This document shows, piece by piece, positions 26,076 through 34,775 of a stretch of DNA of 64,000 nt. The stretch covers positions 1 through 64,000 of the forward strand of contig DATMRW010000012.1 in assembly GCA_035565775.1 (NCBI GenBank), read 5' to 3'. Both the position numbers and the translations under genes were made by a program. The stretch comes from PRO6 sp035565775. GTDB taxonomy: Bacteria; Pseudomonadota; Alphaproteobacteria; Rhizobiales; Xanthobacteraceae. Every line of letters starts with the position of its first letter. The first letter of the stretch is position 1. The notes beneath the pieces are model-generated. The model was not told the DNA's origin, ran no database searches, and saw nothing but the letters and a program-made list of their open reading frames with translations.

Positions 26076-27458
26076 TTACATGCTTGGTGAGGCATAGCGG
26101 CCTTCACCGGAGCCGGGCGGCGGAATCGGCAGGCCGCTGTCGGAATATTCGTTGAGCTTGTTGCGCAGGGTGCGGATCGAGATGCCCAAAATGTTGGCGG
26201 CATGGGTCCGGTTGCCAAGGCAATGCTTCAGCGTCTCGAGGATGAGATCGCGCTCGACGTCGGCAATGGTCTGGCCGACCAGGGCCCGTGTCACCTGTTC
26301 GGCGGCGAGCGTCGCATGGGCCACCGCCGGGGACGTCTTGGCGGTGTCGAGGCGCGCGCCGTCCGGGGTGATGATGGCGTCGGGGCCGATCTCGTCGCCG
26401 ATCGCCATCAGCACCGCGCGATGGATGGTGTTTTCCAGCTCGCGGACGTTGCCCTGCCAGTGATTGGCCAGCAGCATGCGCCGCGCATCGGCGGAGATCG
26501 GGCGCATCGGCATGCCGTTCGCGCCGGCATATTTTTTGGCGAAGTGCTGCGCCAGTTCGAGAATGTCGGACGGGCGATCGCGCAGCGCCGGGATCTTCAG
26601 GTTCACGACATTGAGCCGGAACCAGAGATCCTCGCGGAATTTTCCTTCGCGCACGGCGTCGGCGAGATTGCGGTTCGAGGTGGCGATGATGCGGATGTCG
26701 ACCGGCACGGGCTTGGTGCCGCCGACGCGGTCGATCACGCGCTCCTGGATGGCGCGCAGCAGCTTCGACTGCAGCCGCACATCCATCTCGGAGATTTCGT
26801 CGAGCAGCAGCGTGCCGCCGTTGGCTTCCTCGAACTTGCCGATGCGTCGGGCGATCGCGCCGGTGAAGGCGCCCTTCTCATGGCCGAACAGCTCGGATTC
26901 GAGAAGGTGCTCGGGGATCGCCGCGCAGTTGATCGAGATGAACGGCTTGCGCGCGCGGTTCGAGCGGCCGTGGACGTAGCGCGCCAGAACTTCCTTACCC
27001 GTGCCGGACTCGCCGGTGATCATCACCGAGGCTTCGGAACCGGCGATCTGCTGCGCCAGCCGGATCACCCGGTCCATCGCCTCGTCGCGATAGATCAGGT
27101 CGCGGGCATCGTCCGCCACCGCGGCGAGCACCGCGGCGATCAGCTCCGGCTCGGGTGGCAGCGGGATGTATTCCTTCGCGCCGGCGCGGATCGCGGCGAC
27201 GGCGGCGCGGGCGTCGTTGATGATGCCGCAGGCGACGATCGGCACGTGGATGTGCTCGGCCTCCAGCCGCAGCACGAGGTCGCGAATGTCGAGGCCGACA
27301 TCGACGAGAAGCAGGTCAGCGCCCTTGCCGCCGCGGAGGACGGCCAGCGCCTGTTCGATGTCGGCAGCGTGCGTGACCGCGGCGCCATTGTTCATGGCGA
27401 TCCGGGTAGCAGTGGTGAGCTGGCCTTTGAGTGTGCCAACAATGAGAAGCCGCATCAT
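26076..27458 (-). CDS. flbD: Sigma-54-dependent flagellar regulator FlbD
   Basis: This 460-aa protein activates sigma-54 promoters of late flagellar genes. It has an N-terminal receiver-like domain (residues 1-120), an AAA+ domain with Walker A GESGTGKE near 150, the sigma-54 contact GAFTGA near 200, Walker B GGTLLLDEISEMD, and a Fis-type helix-turn-helix (RTHAANILGISIRTLRNKL) near 420-440. The receiver keeps the Asp in LLLVDVG but lacks the acidic pair expected near residues 8-10, so phosphorylation may be absent, as for Caulobacter FlbD. The second Met (27455) has better spacing to AGGAG. Confidence 0.93.
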   Translation of the reverse strand: MMRLLIVGTLKGQLTTATRIAMNNGAAVTHAADIEQALAVLRGGKGADLLLVDVGLDIRDLVLRLEAEHIHVPIVACGIINDARAAVAAIRAGAKEYIPLPPEPELIAAVLAAVADDARDLIYRDEAMDRVIRLAQQIAGSEASVMITGESGTGKEVLARYVHGRSNRARKPFISINCAAIPEHLLESELFGHEKGAFTGAIARRIGKFEEANGGTLLLDEISEMDVRLQSKLLRAIQERVIDRVGGTKPVPVDIRIIATSNRNLADAVREGKFREDLWFRLNVVNLKIPALRDRPSDILELAQHFAKKYAGANGMPMRPISADARRMLLANHWQGNVRELENTIHRAVLMAIGDEIGPDAIITPDGARLDTAKTSPAVAHATLAAEQVTRALVGQTIADVERDLILETLKHCLGNRTHAANILGISIRTLRNKLNEYSDSGLPIPPPGSGEGRYASPSM

Positions 27459-27557
27459 TTGCTCCTATCAACTTGTCGGGCGATGATGGCGTCCATCAGG
27501 CCCTCGGACTTCAGCGCGAAACGCCGTATCGCTTTGCCACCGCAAGCCGCGGCGGGA

Positions 27558-27905
27558 TCAGCGATCCGCCTTGATGATTTCCGTCATCGTGACGCCGAGC
27601 TTTTCCTCGACGAGCACCACTTCGCCGCGCGCGACGAGGCGGTCATTCACGTAGATATCGATGGCCTCGCCGACGCGGCGGTCGAGTTCGAGCACCGAGC
27701 CGGGACCAAGGCGCAACAGTTCGGCGACGTCCATGCGCGAGCGGCCGAGCACCGCCGAGACCTGGACAGGAACGTCGAACACCGCTTCGAGATCGGATGC
27801 GACGCGCGACTGCAGATCGTCGTCGAGTGTCGTCGCATCTCCCAGTGCAGCCATTTCGGGCGAGTTGAGGTCGGGCAGCGGGACCTGTGTATCGTTGTCG
27901 GCCAT
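27558..27905 (-). CDS. fliN: Flagellar motor switch protein FliN
   Basis: This 115-aa C-ring protein matches FliN: VFDVPVQVSAVLGRSRMDVAEL, LLRLGPGSVLELDR and IYVNDRLVARGEVVLVEEKLGVTMTEII. ATG at 27905 (MADNDTQVPLPDL) is chosen; an upstream extension would overlap fliH and adds no conserved sequence. The gene lies 17 nt past the fliH stop, between fliH and flbD, the order seen in Caulobacter. Confidence 0.94.
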   Translation of the reverse strand: MADNDTQVPLPDLNSPEMAALGDATTLDDDLQSRVASDLEAVFDVPVQVSAVLGRSRMDVAELLRLGPGSVLELDRRVGEAIDIYVNDRLVARGEVVLVEEKLGVTMTEIIKADR

Positions 27906-27922
27906 GACGTGTGGTCCTGGGT

Positions 27923-28555
27923 TCAGAAGTTGGCGGGCGCCGAACGGCGCATGCTGAGATAACGTTGGACGAGCTCGGTAATCTTTTCCTCGATGGCGGC
28001 GCGTTCGAGCGTGATGCCGCCATCGGCCCATTCGATCTTGCAGTCGCCGAAGGCGATGTCCGGCTCGGCGAGGATGATCAGGCGGCCGCTGAAGCCGCTG
28101 CGCGCCGCGATCGCCTCGATCCGGGCGCGGGCGTCGTCATACAATGCCTCGTTGATGCGCAGCACGATGTGCGGCACCGAGCCGAGGTGGCGGAAACAGT
28201 CGCTGATCAGCGCGGAGGTTTCCGCCAGCGGTTCGGCTGCGATCAGCTCGGAGCTGAGCTTGCGCGCGGCGGCAAGCGCGATCCCGATGGCCTCGACCTC
28301 GATCCGGTCGGTGGCGTCCGCAATTTGCCCGGAGACGGAGGCGAGCGAGGCTGCGACGGCTTCGAGCGCGGCCATGGCGCGGCGCGCGGTCTCGGCCTCT
28401 GCCTCGCGACGGCCGGCCTGGAAGCCGCGCTGATAGCCGGCCTTCTCGGCCTCGGTGGTGCGTGCCGTGACCTCGGCATTGGTCAGGCCACGCTCGCGCA
28501 CCGTGTGCGGTGACGAGAAATCCGTATCGAACAGGAATTTTGCCGGAGCTGCCAT
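27923..28555 (-). CDS. fliH: Flagellar assembly protein FliH (FlbE-like)
   Basis: This 210-aa protein regulates the FliI ATPase during flagellar export. The N terminus is FLFDTDFSSP, then an Ala/Glu-rich helical region (residues about 35-95, with GYQRGFQAGRREAEAET), and a C-terminal globular part (RLIILAEPDIAFGDCKIEWADGGI) typical of FliH/YscL. Its start overlaps the fliG stop by one base (TGATG). FliI is not encoded in this window. Confidence 0.9.
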   Translation of the reverse strand: MAAPAKFLFDTDFSSPHTVRERGLTNAEVTARTTEAEKAGYQRGFQAGRREAEAETARRAMAALEAVAASLASVSGQIADATDRIEVEAIGIALAAARKLSSELIAAEPLAETSALISDCFRHLGSVPHIVLRINEALYDDARARIEAIAARSGFSGRLIILAEPDIAFGDCKIEWADGGITLERAAIEEKITELVQRYLSMRRSAPANF

Positions 28556-29646
28556 CAGTACACCAACTCGTCGTCAGCGCGGTTTTTCGTCATCATGATT
28601 TCGCCCTTCGCCGCCAGATCCTTGGCGAGGTTGACCAGCAGCACCTGCGCCTCATCGACGTCGCGCAGGCGCACCGGGCCGAGCGCGTTCATTTCATCGG
28701 TGAGCATTTTCGCCGCGCGGGTCGACATGTTGCTGAGGAAGAACGTGCGGACTTCCTCATTCGCGCCCTTGAGTGCGATCGTCAGCTTGTCCTTGTTGAT
28801 GTTGCGCATCAACGTCTGCATCGAGGCGTTGTCGAGCTTGATCAGGTCGTCAAACGTGAACATCAGCGCCTTGATCCGCTCGGCGGCCTCGCGGTTTTCC
28901 TCTTCGAGCGAGGTGATGAAACGCGTTTCTGTCTGGCGGTCGAAGTTGTTGAAGATTTCCGCCATCACCTCATGCGAGTCGCGGCGCCGGGTCTGCGACA
29001 GGCTCGACATGAACTCCGTGCGCAGCGTCTGCTCGACGCGCTCGATCACTTCCTTCTGCACCGGCTCCATGCGCAGCATCCGGTTGACGACGTCGAGTGC
29101 CATGTCGTCCGGCAGGATCGCGAGCACGCGCGCGGCATGCTCGGGCTTCAGCTTGGAGAGCACGACGGCGATCGTCTGCGGGTATTCGTTCTTGAGGTAG
29201 CTCGCCAAAATTTCTTCCGAAACGTTGGAGAGCTTTTCCCACATGTTGCGGCCGGCCGGGCCGCGGATTTCGTCCATGATGCCGTGCACGCGATCCGGCG
29301 GCAGGTACTGCCGCAGGAGGCGTTCGGTGGCGTCGAAGGTACCCATCAGGGCCCCGGAAGCCGACATCCGCGAGACGAATTCGAGCAGCAGGTCCTCGAC
29401 GACTTCGGCCTCGACGGTGCCGAGCGTCGACATCTCGGAGGAGAGCTCGCGCAGCTCGTCGTCGTCGAGCAGCTCCCAGATCTTGCCGCCGTACTGCTCG
29501 CCGAGCGCCAGCATCAGGATGGCGGCGCGGCGGCGGCCGGGGATCGGCGCCGACGCGGGGCGTCCGGCCTGCCGGCTGGCAAGCGCCGACACCATGCCGG
29601 AGATCTCTTGATTGGTCGTCGTGAGATTGGTTTGCGGTTGGCTCAT
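28555..29646 (-). CDS. fliG: Flagellar motor switch protein FliG
   Basis: This 363-aa C-ring protein couples the MS ring and stators. Its three domains are visible: the N-terminal FliF-binding domain (RRAAILMLALGEQYGGKIW), the middle EHPQ-type region (KNEYPQTIAVVLSKLKPEHA, here EYPQ), and the charged C-terminal torque helix region (FDDLIKLDNASMQTLMR). ATG at 29646 is preferred to an in-frame GTG at 29658. It follows fliF by about 20 nt and overlaps fliH by one base. Confidence 0.95.
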   Translation of the reverse strand: MSQPQTNLTTTNQEISGMVSALASRQAGRPASAPIPGRRRAAILMLALGEQYGGKIWELLDDDELRELSSEMSTLGTVEAEVVEDLLLEFVSRMSASGALMGTFDATERLLRQYLPPDRVHGIMDEIRGPAGRNMWEKLSNVSEEILASYLKNEYPQTIAVVLSKLKPEHAARVLAILPDDMALDVVNRMLRMEPVQKEVIERVEQTLRTEFMSSLSQTRRRDSHEVMAEIFNNFDRQTETRFITSLEEENREAAERIKALMFTFDDLIKLDNASMQTLMRNINKDKLTIALKGANEEVRTFFLSNMSTRAAKMLTDEMNALGPVRLRDVDEAQVLLVNLAKDLAAKGEIMMTKNRADDELVY

Positions 29647-29667
29647 GTCAGGCTGCACTGCTTGTCG

Positions 29668-31290
29668 TTAGGCCGGCTCGGAGAGCCACTGGCGGATGAT
29701 CGAGACGGTCTCTTGCGGGTTGCGCTCGGCGAGTTCGCCAACGCGGTGGACGGACTGGGCATGCACCTGGCCCTGAACCTGCGCGATATCGAGGCCGCTC
29801 GGGCCGAGCGGCACGAGCTGGTTCGCGGTCGGCGCGGGCTCCGGCTCGGGGAGCGCCGCCACCGGCGCGGCAGCGACGCGGGCCGGGTCCGGCGTGAGCG
29901 CGCGGCGGACCAGCGGGCGGATCACGGTGAACAGCACCACGAGGCCGAGGAGAGCGATCACCAGCATCTCGATGCCGTTGCGGATGTCGTCCTTGGTGAG
30001 CTGGAACATGCCGAGAAGACCGGATTGCTCGGCGGCCGGCAGCGAGCTCGGGCCTTCGGCAAAGCGCAGGTTGACGACCTCGACATGGTCGCCGCGCTTC
30101 TCGTCGTAGCCGATCGAGGAGCGCACCAGCGCGGCGATGCGGTCGAGCTCTTCCTTGCCGCGGCTGGCATAGGTCATCTCGCCCTTGTCGTTGCGGGTGT
30201 AGACGCCATCGACCAGCACGGCGACCGAGATGCGGTTGACGCGGCCGGTTTCGGTGACCTCGGTCTTGGTCGTGCGGGAGATCTCGTAGTTGTTGGTCTC
30301 TTCGGTCTTCTTGCTCAGCTCGCGGTTGGCGGCGGCATTGGCATCCGGCGCGACGCCGCGCTGGTTGCCCGGCAGCTCGTTGTTCACCGTCACCTGGTTG
30401 TCCCGGCCATCGCTGGAGGACGACTGCTCCTCGCGGGTCTGGCTCGAGCGAAGCACGCGGCCTTCGGGGTCGAAGCGGTCCGAGGTCTGCGTCACCTTGT
30501 TGAAGTCGAAGTCGGCGGCGAGCTCGACGCGCGCGCGTCCGGCGCCGACCACCGAGGAGACGATGGCCTCGACCTGGCCGCGCAGGCGTTTCTCGAAATT
30601 GGCGCGGCGCTCGTCGGCGGTGCCGCCCTCGCCGGCGACGTCGCCCGGCAGGCCGTTGGCCAGCAGCGCGCCGGATTCATCGACGATCGACACGCGCTGG
30701 GGCTTGAGGCCGTTGACGGCCGAGGCGACGAGGTGGCGGATCGCGCGAACCTGGGCGTTCTCGAGCTGGCCGCGCACGCGCAGCACGATGGAGGCCGACG
30801 GCTCCGGCGCTTCGCGCGAGAACAGCGGACGATCCGGCAGCACGAGATGGACGCGGGCGGCCTGAATGCGATCGATCGCGCGGATGGTGCGGGCAAGCTC
30901 GCCCTCGAGCGCGCGCAGGCGGTTGATGTTTTGGACAAAGGAGGTGGAGCCGAGGGTGTCGGACTTGTCGAAAATCTCGTAGCCGACGCCGCCGCCCTTC
31001 GGCAGGCCGCCTTCGGCGAGCTTCATGCGCAGCCGGGTCACCTTGTCCTTCGGCACCATGATGATGGCGCCGTCATTGCGCAGCTCGAAGGGGACCGCCT
31101 GGCGCTCCAGCTCCTTGATGATGCCGGACGAGTCCTCGAAGCTGAGGTCGGTGAACAGGGTCGTCATCTGCGGCGCGGTCACGCGCATGATGACGAAGCC
31201 GAAAAAGCCGATCAGGGCAAGGGTCACCGCACCCATCGCAAGCAGGCGCGTGGCGCCAAGGCTTTTCAAAAATCCCGTCAAATCCCGCAA
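29668..31290 (-). CDS. fliF: Flagellar M-ring protein FliF
   Basis: This 540-aa protein forms the membrane MS ring. It has an N-terminal membrane helix (MGAVTLALIGFFGFVIMRV), a YscJ-like domain with PKGGGVGYEIFDKSDTLG, NRLRALEGELARTI and PDRPLFSREAPEPSASIVL, and a C-terminal helix (MLVIALLGLVVLFTVIRPLV) before the FliG-binding tail. The only plausible start is TTG at 31290; no ATG or GTG occurs between it and the upstream in-frame stop, and GGGGTAAG lies just before it. It heads the fliF-fliG-fliH-fliN group. Confidence 0.94.
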   Translation of the reverse strand: MRDLTGFLKSLGATRLLAMGAVTLALIGFFGFVIMRVTAPQMTTLFTDLSFEDSSGIIKELERQAVPFELRNDGAIIMVPKDKVTRLRMKLAEGGLPKGGGVGYEIFDKSDTLGSTSFVQNINRLRALEGELARTIRAIDRIQAARVHLVLPDRPLFSREAPEPSASIVLRVRGQLENAQVRAIRHLVASAVNGLKPQRVSIVDESGALLANGLPGDVAGEGGTADERRANFEKRLRGQVEAIVSSVVGAGRARVELAADFDFNKVTQTSDRFDPEGRVLRSSQTREEQSSSSDGRDNQVTVNNELPGNQRGVAPDANAAANRELSKKTEETNNYEISRTTKTEVTETGRVNRISVAVLVDGVYTRNDKGEMTYASRGKEELDRIAALVRSSIGYDEKRGDHVEVVNLRFAEGPSSLPAAEQSGLLGMFQLTKDDIRNGIEMLVIALLGLVVLFTVIRPLVRRALTPDPARVAAAPVAALPEPEPAPTANQLVPLGPSGLDIAQVQGQVHAQSVHRVGELAERNPQETVSIIRQWLSEPA

Positions 31291-31412
31291 CGATCTTACC
31301 CCGATTTGGGCCCGGCCCTGATCGGGAGGGTGCTATCCCACCCCGAATCTGCGGCCGCGCCGACTTCCTCGCCCCAGTGACTGGGCAAAAATTGCCCATG
31401 GAAAGTTTCAAT

Positions 31413-31430
31413 ATGGTTAACGAGGGTTAA
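31413..31430 (-). promoter_or_regulatory. CtrA-like site upstream of fliF
   Basis: Minus strand: TTAA-CCCTCG-TTAACCAT. Two TTAA half-sites are separated by six bases rather than the canonical seven, and the second half extends to TTAACCAT. It lies 125-140 nt before the fliF start. fliF is a CtrA target in Caulobacter. Confidence 0.4.
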
Positions 31431-31525
31431 GGATCGTAACCAAACTCCAAATTCCGCAGGCTTTACGGTATCTGGGTGGGGCGTTGGGGCGATGGCTACA
31501 AAAGGGGGGAGGAAAGCGCAGGCAG

Positions 31526-31559
31526 CAAAAAGCCCGATTCAAACGCTGTTGAATCGGGC
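31526..31559 (-). terminator. Rho-independent terminator of sciP
   Basis: On the minus strand an 11-bp perfect stem (GCCCGATTCAA with TTGAATCGGGC, 6-nt loop) is followed by TTTTTG. It lies 35 nt past the sciP stop and separates sciP from fliF. Confidence 0.92.
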
Positions 31560-31593
31560 CCGATGCAATCCGGATGGTATCAGGAGCGAAGGC

Positions 31594-31869
31594 TCACTGG
31601 CGGTATTGCTGAATTCGTGTGGTGCGCAGGCCCGCCAGGCCGTGCTGGTCGATGGAGAACTGCCAGGACAAGAACTCGTCGACGGTGAGGGTGTAGCGGC
31701 TGCAGGCTTCCTCGAGCGACAACAGGCCGCCCCGAACTGCAGCGACGACCTCGGCCTTACGGCGGATGACCCACCGTTTGGTGCCGGGCGCAGGAAGGTC
31801 CGCAATCGTCAAAGGGCTTCCATCAGGCCCGATGACGTATTTCACCCTCGGGCGGTGGGTCTCTGTCAT
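31594..31869 (-). CDS. sciP: CtrA inhibitor SciP (DUF1153)
   Basis: This 91-aa protein is a small helix-turn-helix factor of the DUF1153 family; in Caulobacter SciP binds CtrA and blocks transcription of CtrA-activated genes in G1. The sequence is nearly all family core: PRVKYVIGPDGSPLTIADLP, TKRWVIRRKAEVVAAVRGG, LLSLEEACSRYTLTVDEFL and SWQFSIDQHGLAGLR. It lies between the fliK-flgD and fliF groups with its own terminator, and a CtrA-like site is 57-72 nt upstream. Confidence 0.93.
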   Translation of the reverse strand: MTETHRPRVKYVIGPDGSPLTIADLPAPGTKRWVIRRKAEVVAAVRGGLLSLEEACSRYTLTVDEFLSWQFSIDQHGLAGLRTTRIQQYRQ

Positions 31870-31926
31870 TGCTGATACTCACAACTCTTACAATGAAACT
31901 GACCACGCCAAGCTAGCCCCGCGCAC

Positions 31927-31941
31927 TTAAAAATTGGCTAA
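31927..31941 (-). promoter_or_regulatory. Near-consensus CtrA box upstream of sciP
   Basis: Minus strand TTAG-CCAATTT-TTAA fits TTAA-N7-TTAA with one mismatch. It lies 57-72 nt before the sciP ATG; sciP is CtrA-activated in Caulobacter. Confidence 0.4.
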
Positions 31942-32169
31942 GTTCAAGGCGCGAATTTCATTGCTTTCCTTAATGCCCTCGAAATCTTCTGCCGGAGGCA
32001 CCCGGCTGCCAGTGGAAACTGCATTCGACTGCACGATATTCGCGAAGTTTCTTTCGGATGAATATGGAAAGTTGTGTGATTTCAGTCGGTTGATGCGGTC
32101 TGGCGGTGCGCTGCCCGGTGCGGGTATTTCTCGTCAGGCGCGCTGTTTGGCAAGTTTAAAAGCAAAAAA

Positions 32170-32178
32170 TGTGGATAA
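32170..32178 (-). promoter_or_regulatory. Single perfect DnaA-box sequence
   Basis: TGTGGATAA is the reverse complement of the consensus TTATCCACA. It is isolated in the AT-rich flgD-sciP gap; no box cluster marks an origin. Confidence 0.35.
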
Positions 32179-32285
32179 TAATCAGTTAAATTACAGAAGA
32201 ATGCGGTATTTATGGAGGAGTTTTCGCGGTACGCAAGTAATCGAATAGAGGTTGTACTTGCGCGGAACGGTTTTGTTGAAACGCA

Positions 32286-32318
32286 ATCGGAAGCGGACCG
32301 GCTCAGCCCGCTTCCGAT
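32286..32318 (-). terminator. Hairpin terminator of flgD
   Basis: ATCGGAAGCGG and CCGCTTCCGAT form an 11-bp perfect stem with an 11-nt loop, ending 18 nt past the flgD stop. The T tract is short on the minus strand (TGCGTTTC), so efficiency is uncertain. Confidence 0.7.
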
Positions 32319-32336
32319 CAAAGACTGCGCGATGCT

Positions 32337-33029
32337 TCAGCTCGCCTTCTGCACGATGCGCTGGATCTTATCGACGGTGAATTCCTGTCCACCGATCGTC
32401 AGGACCGGCGGCGATTTCGTCAGGTCGGCAGAATCGACCACGCCGTAGATCTGCGTCGTGACGCCGACATACTGGCCGGAGGCATCCTTTGCCGTCGCGG
32501 ACATGGTGTAGGTGCCGTCCGGCCACTGCGTGCCGTCATTGCCCTTGCCGTTCCAGGTGAAGGACTGATCGCCGGCATCGGCGGTGTATTCGCCGGTGAA
32601 CACCGTCTGGCCGACGCTGTTGGAGATCGAGATTTTGACCGTCGAGGGCTTGCTAACCCCCAGCGACCACTGGGCGCCGCCGTTCTTCATGGTCGCGGTG
32701 CTGCCGTCGACCACCGCGGTGGCGCCGACGAAGGCGAGCGCCTGGGTCGCCTGGGCATTGGTCTGCAATTCGACGAGTGAGGTGAGCTGGCTGTTGGAGC
32801 GGAGCTGCTGCTCGACCTGAGCGAACTGCACGAGCTGCTGGGTGAACTGGTTGGTGTCCAGCGGATCGAGCGGGTTCTGATGCTGAAGCTGCGTCGTCAG
32901 CAGGGTCAGAAAGGTCTGAAAGTTGTCGGCAATGCCGCCGGTGACCGCGGAATTGGTCGTCGATTTCGACCCCGCAGTCGGGGACGGCGCGGAGACCGCG
33001 GGATTGTTCATGGTGGCGTCAACGGCCAT
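32337..33029 (-). CDS. flgD: Flagellar hook assembly protein FlgD
   Basis: This 230-aa hook-cap protein has the conserved N-terminal part (FQTFLTLLTTQLQHQNPLDP, then LDTNQFTQQLVQFAQVEQQL) and C-terminal Tudor/FN3-like parts (FTWNGKGNDGTQWPDGTYT). ATG at 33029 follows AGGAG on the minus strand. It lies 10 nt past the fliK stop, so fliK and flgD form one operon. The hook gene flgE is not in the window. Confidence 0.94.
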   Translation of the reverse strand: MAVDATMNNPAVSAPSPTAGSKSTTNSAVTGGIADNFQTFLTLLTTQLQHQNPLDPLDTNQFTQQLVQFAQVEQQLRSNSQLTSLVELQTNAQATQALAFVGATAVVDGSTATMKNGGAQWSLGVSKPSTVKISISNSVGQTVFTGEYTADAGDQSFTWNGKGNDGTQWPDGTYTMSATAKDASGQYVGVTTQIYGVVDSADLTKSPPVLTIGGQEFTVDKIQRIVQKAS

Positions 33030-33039
33030 GGCTGATCTC

Positions 33040-34521
33040 CTAAACCCTGATATCGAGGCCGCTGCTCGAACCGAGCATCCGGCCATAACTGCGTCCGACG
33101 ACTTCGGCGGCGATGGCGTCATCGCTGACGACGAGGCGCTGGCTGTTGCGGCCCTGTCCGTTGCCTTCGCCCTGGCCGTCCTGATGCGACTGGTCGCGCA
33201 GGCTGAACTGCAGGCCGCCGTTGCCGGTCTTCAGGCCGGCGTCGTCCAGCGCGCGCTGAAGCTGCTGCATGTCCCGCCGCAGCAGATCGAGCGTCTCGAT
33301 CTTCTCGACGGTGATGTGGGTGTTGACGAGGCCGTGGCGGTCCACCGACATGCGGACATCGACGCGGCCAAGCTCTGCCGGATCGAGACGAATGTCGAAC
33401 ACGCTCTTGCCGGCCTTGGCGATCGCGGCGATCGTCATCGCGAGGCCGCTCGCCGGTACCGGCGCGCCCTGCGCGAGGGCGACGACGCCCGCCTGCGGAT
33501 TGAGCATTGCGGTGGTGATCGGTGCGGGCGCCTGCACCTGCACCACGGCGCCGTGGCCGGCGGTGTTGCCGAGCGAGGGGTCGACCTGCGGCGTCTGCGG
33601 CTGCAGTTGCGGCTGCGCGGCGGCCTGGTCGGCGGCGAGGCGCTGCTCGGCATTTTTGGCGGGGGCCTTGGCGGCCTGCGCTGCAGCCGCCAGTTCGTCG
33701 GCATTGCCGGCACCCTGCTGGATTTCAGCGGGGTTCGTCGCGGCGGAATTTTTTGCGTCGCTATCGCCGGCGGCGTCGGCGTCATCGCTGGCGGGAGCGT
33801 TCGTCGCCGCGGTGGCCTCGCCGTTCGCGGCTGCGTCGGCTTTCGGCGCGGCCGCCTTGAGGGCCGGGGCCGCGGTGACCGCGACATGGCTGATCGTCGT
33901 GGTCTCCGCCGCGGCCACGGTCTTAACCGCGGACAGGCCGGTGATGACCGGGGCGGCTTCGTCGATTGCAGCCGTCAGCTCGCCTTCACCCGAAGCCGGA
34001 GCGACGATCTCGCCGACGACGCCGGCCTCTTCCGGCAGCGACGGTTCGCTCGCCTCGGCCGCGACAGGTGCGGTCACGGCCGACACCGGCGCGCTGATGA
34101 TGACGGCGGCGGGGTTGGCAATCAGCTCAGCGGCAAGGCTCGCATCGGCTTCCGTCGCGGTCCCGCCTTCGTCGGCGGAGGATTGGCCACTGGACTTGGA
34201 CTTTTCCGCCGGCTTGCCCTCGGTCGGCTTGCTCTTGCTGCTGCCGTCCTTGGCCATGTGCTTCTTGTCGGCGCTCGCGTCGGTGCGTGCGTTCTGCTGG
34301 TCGGGCGCGGTGCGCTCCGAACGGCCTGCCGGATGAGCCGGCGACGCCTCGGGGGCCCGGTCCTGAGCAGGACTGCTGGCCCGCGACGGATCGGGCAACA
34401 GCGCGGCAAAGCCGTCAGTGACGCGGGCTGCGTCCTGGCGGTTCGGCGCGGATCGTCCGGTCTGATTTGGCGCGGCGGCCAAAACATCCATGGTCGGGTT
34501 GATGGGCAGGCTCACTGACAT
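33040..34521 (-). CDS. fliK: Flagellar hook-length control protein FliK
   Basis: This protein of about 493 aa has a long low-complexity Ala/Pro/Asp-rich N-terminal two thirds and a conserved Flg_hook C-terminal domain at about residues 360-460 (FDIRLDPAELGRVDVRMSVD, then LQRALDDAGLKTGNGGLQF). It acts as the export ruler that stops hook growth. The start is uncertain: ATG at 34521 is chosen, and an in-frame TTG at 34557 is possible. The gene is immediately upstream of flgD. Confidence 0.88.
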   Translation of the reverse strand: MSVSLPINPTMDVLAAAPNQTGRSAPNRQDAARVTDGFAALLPDPSRASSPAQDRAPEASPAHPAGRSERTAPDQQNARTDASADKKHMAKDGSSKSKPTEGKPAEKSKSSGQSSADEGGTATEADASLAAELIANPAAVIISAPVSAVTAPVAAEASEPSLPEEAGVVGEIVAPASGEGELTAAIDEAAPVITGLSAVKTVAAAETTTISHVAVTAAPALKAAAPKADAAANGEATAATNAPASDDADAAGDSDAKNSAATNPAEIQQGAGNADELAAAAQAAKAPAKNAEQRLAADQAAAQPQLQPQTPQVDPSLGNTAGHGAVVQVQAPAPITTAMLNPQAGVVALAQGAPVPASGLAMTIAAIAKAGKSVFDIRLDPAELGRVDVRMSVDRHGLVNTHITVEKIETLDLLRRDMQQLQRALDDAGLKTGNGGLQFSLRDQSHQDGQGEGNGQGRNSQRLVVSDDAIAAEVVGRSYGRMLGSSSGLDIRV

Positions 34522-34775
34522 GCTCGCAAAACTTTCAATGGCATTTCGCGTAATCAAGAAGCAAGGAGCAGGCCAACCGGCTGATTTGTGGAAACATCAA
34601 TAAAATCAATAAAATATACTGGCGTGCTTGAACGCGAAAAGAGGGCGGCTCTGCCGACTTTTCCGCCCAGCGGCAAGATTTGCCGCTTGGACGCTCGCCG
34701 CGCGATGGCCTTTGCTTCGTCCGGCAAAAACTCTAGCTTTGAAGCAATTGTGGCCGCTGATCAGGAGGCGACGAT

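Larger units (their letters stand above)
31291..31593 (-). other. fliF upstream region and sciP terminator
   Basis: These 303 bases carry the sciP terminator at 31526-31559 and a CtrA-like repeat at 31413-31430. No gene is seen. Confidence 0.6.
31870..32336. other. AT-rich intergenic region between flgD and sciP
   Basis: These 467 bases are visibly richer in AT than their surroundings, mainly 31960-32260. They contain a CtrA-like site (31927-31941), one perfect DnaA-box sequence (32170-32178) and the flgD terminator (32286-32318). Short frames on either strand (for example 31934-32248 plus) have no recognisable protein features. Confidence 0.5.

Noticed and set aside
31934..32248. 104-codon plus-strand frame in the flgD-sciP gap
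   Set aside because: No ribosome-binding site, no recognisable domain, and it overlaps a CtrA-like site and a DnaA box.
32212..32448. Plus-strand frame starting MEEFSRYASNR
   Set aside because: It runs through the flgD terminator and into flgD on the other strand; its second half is a shadow of flgD.
34613..34630. TGGCGTGC-TTGAAC resembling a sigma-54 promoter near fliK
   Set aside because: The GG-N10-GC spacing is not met and it faces away from fliK.
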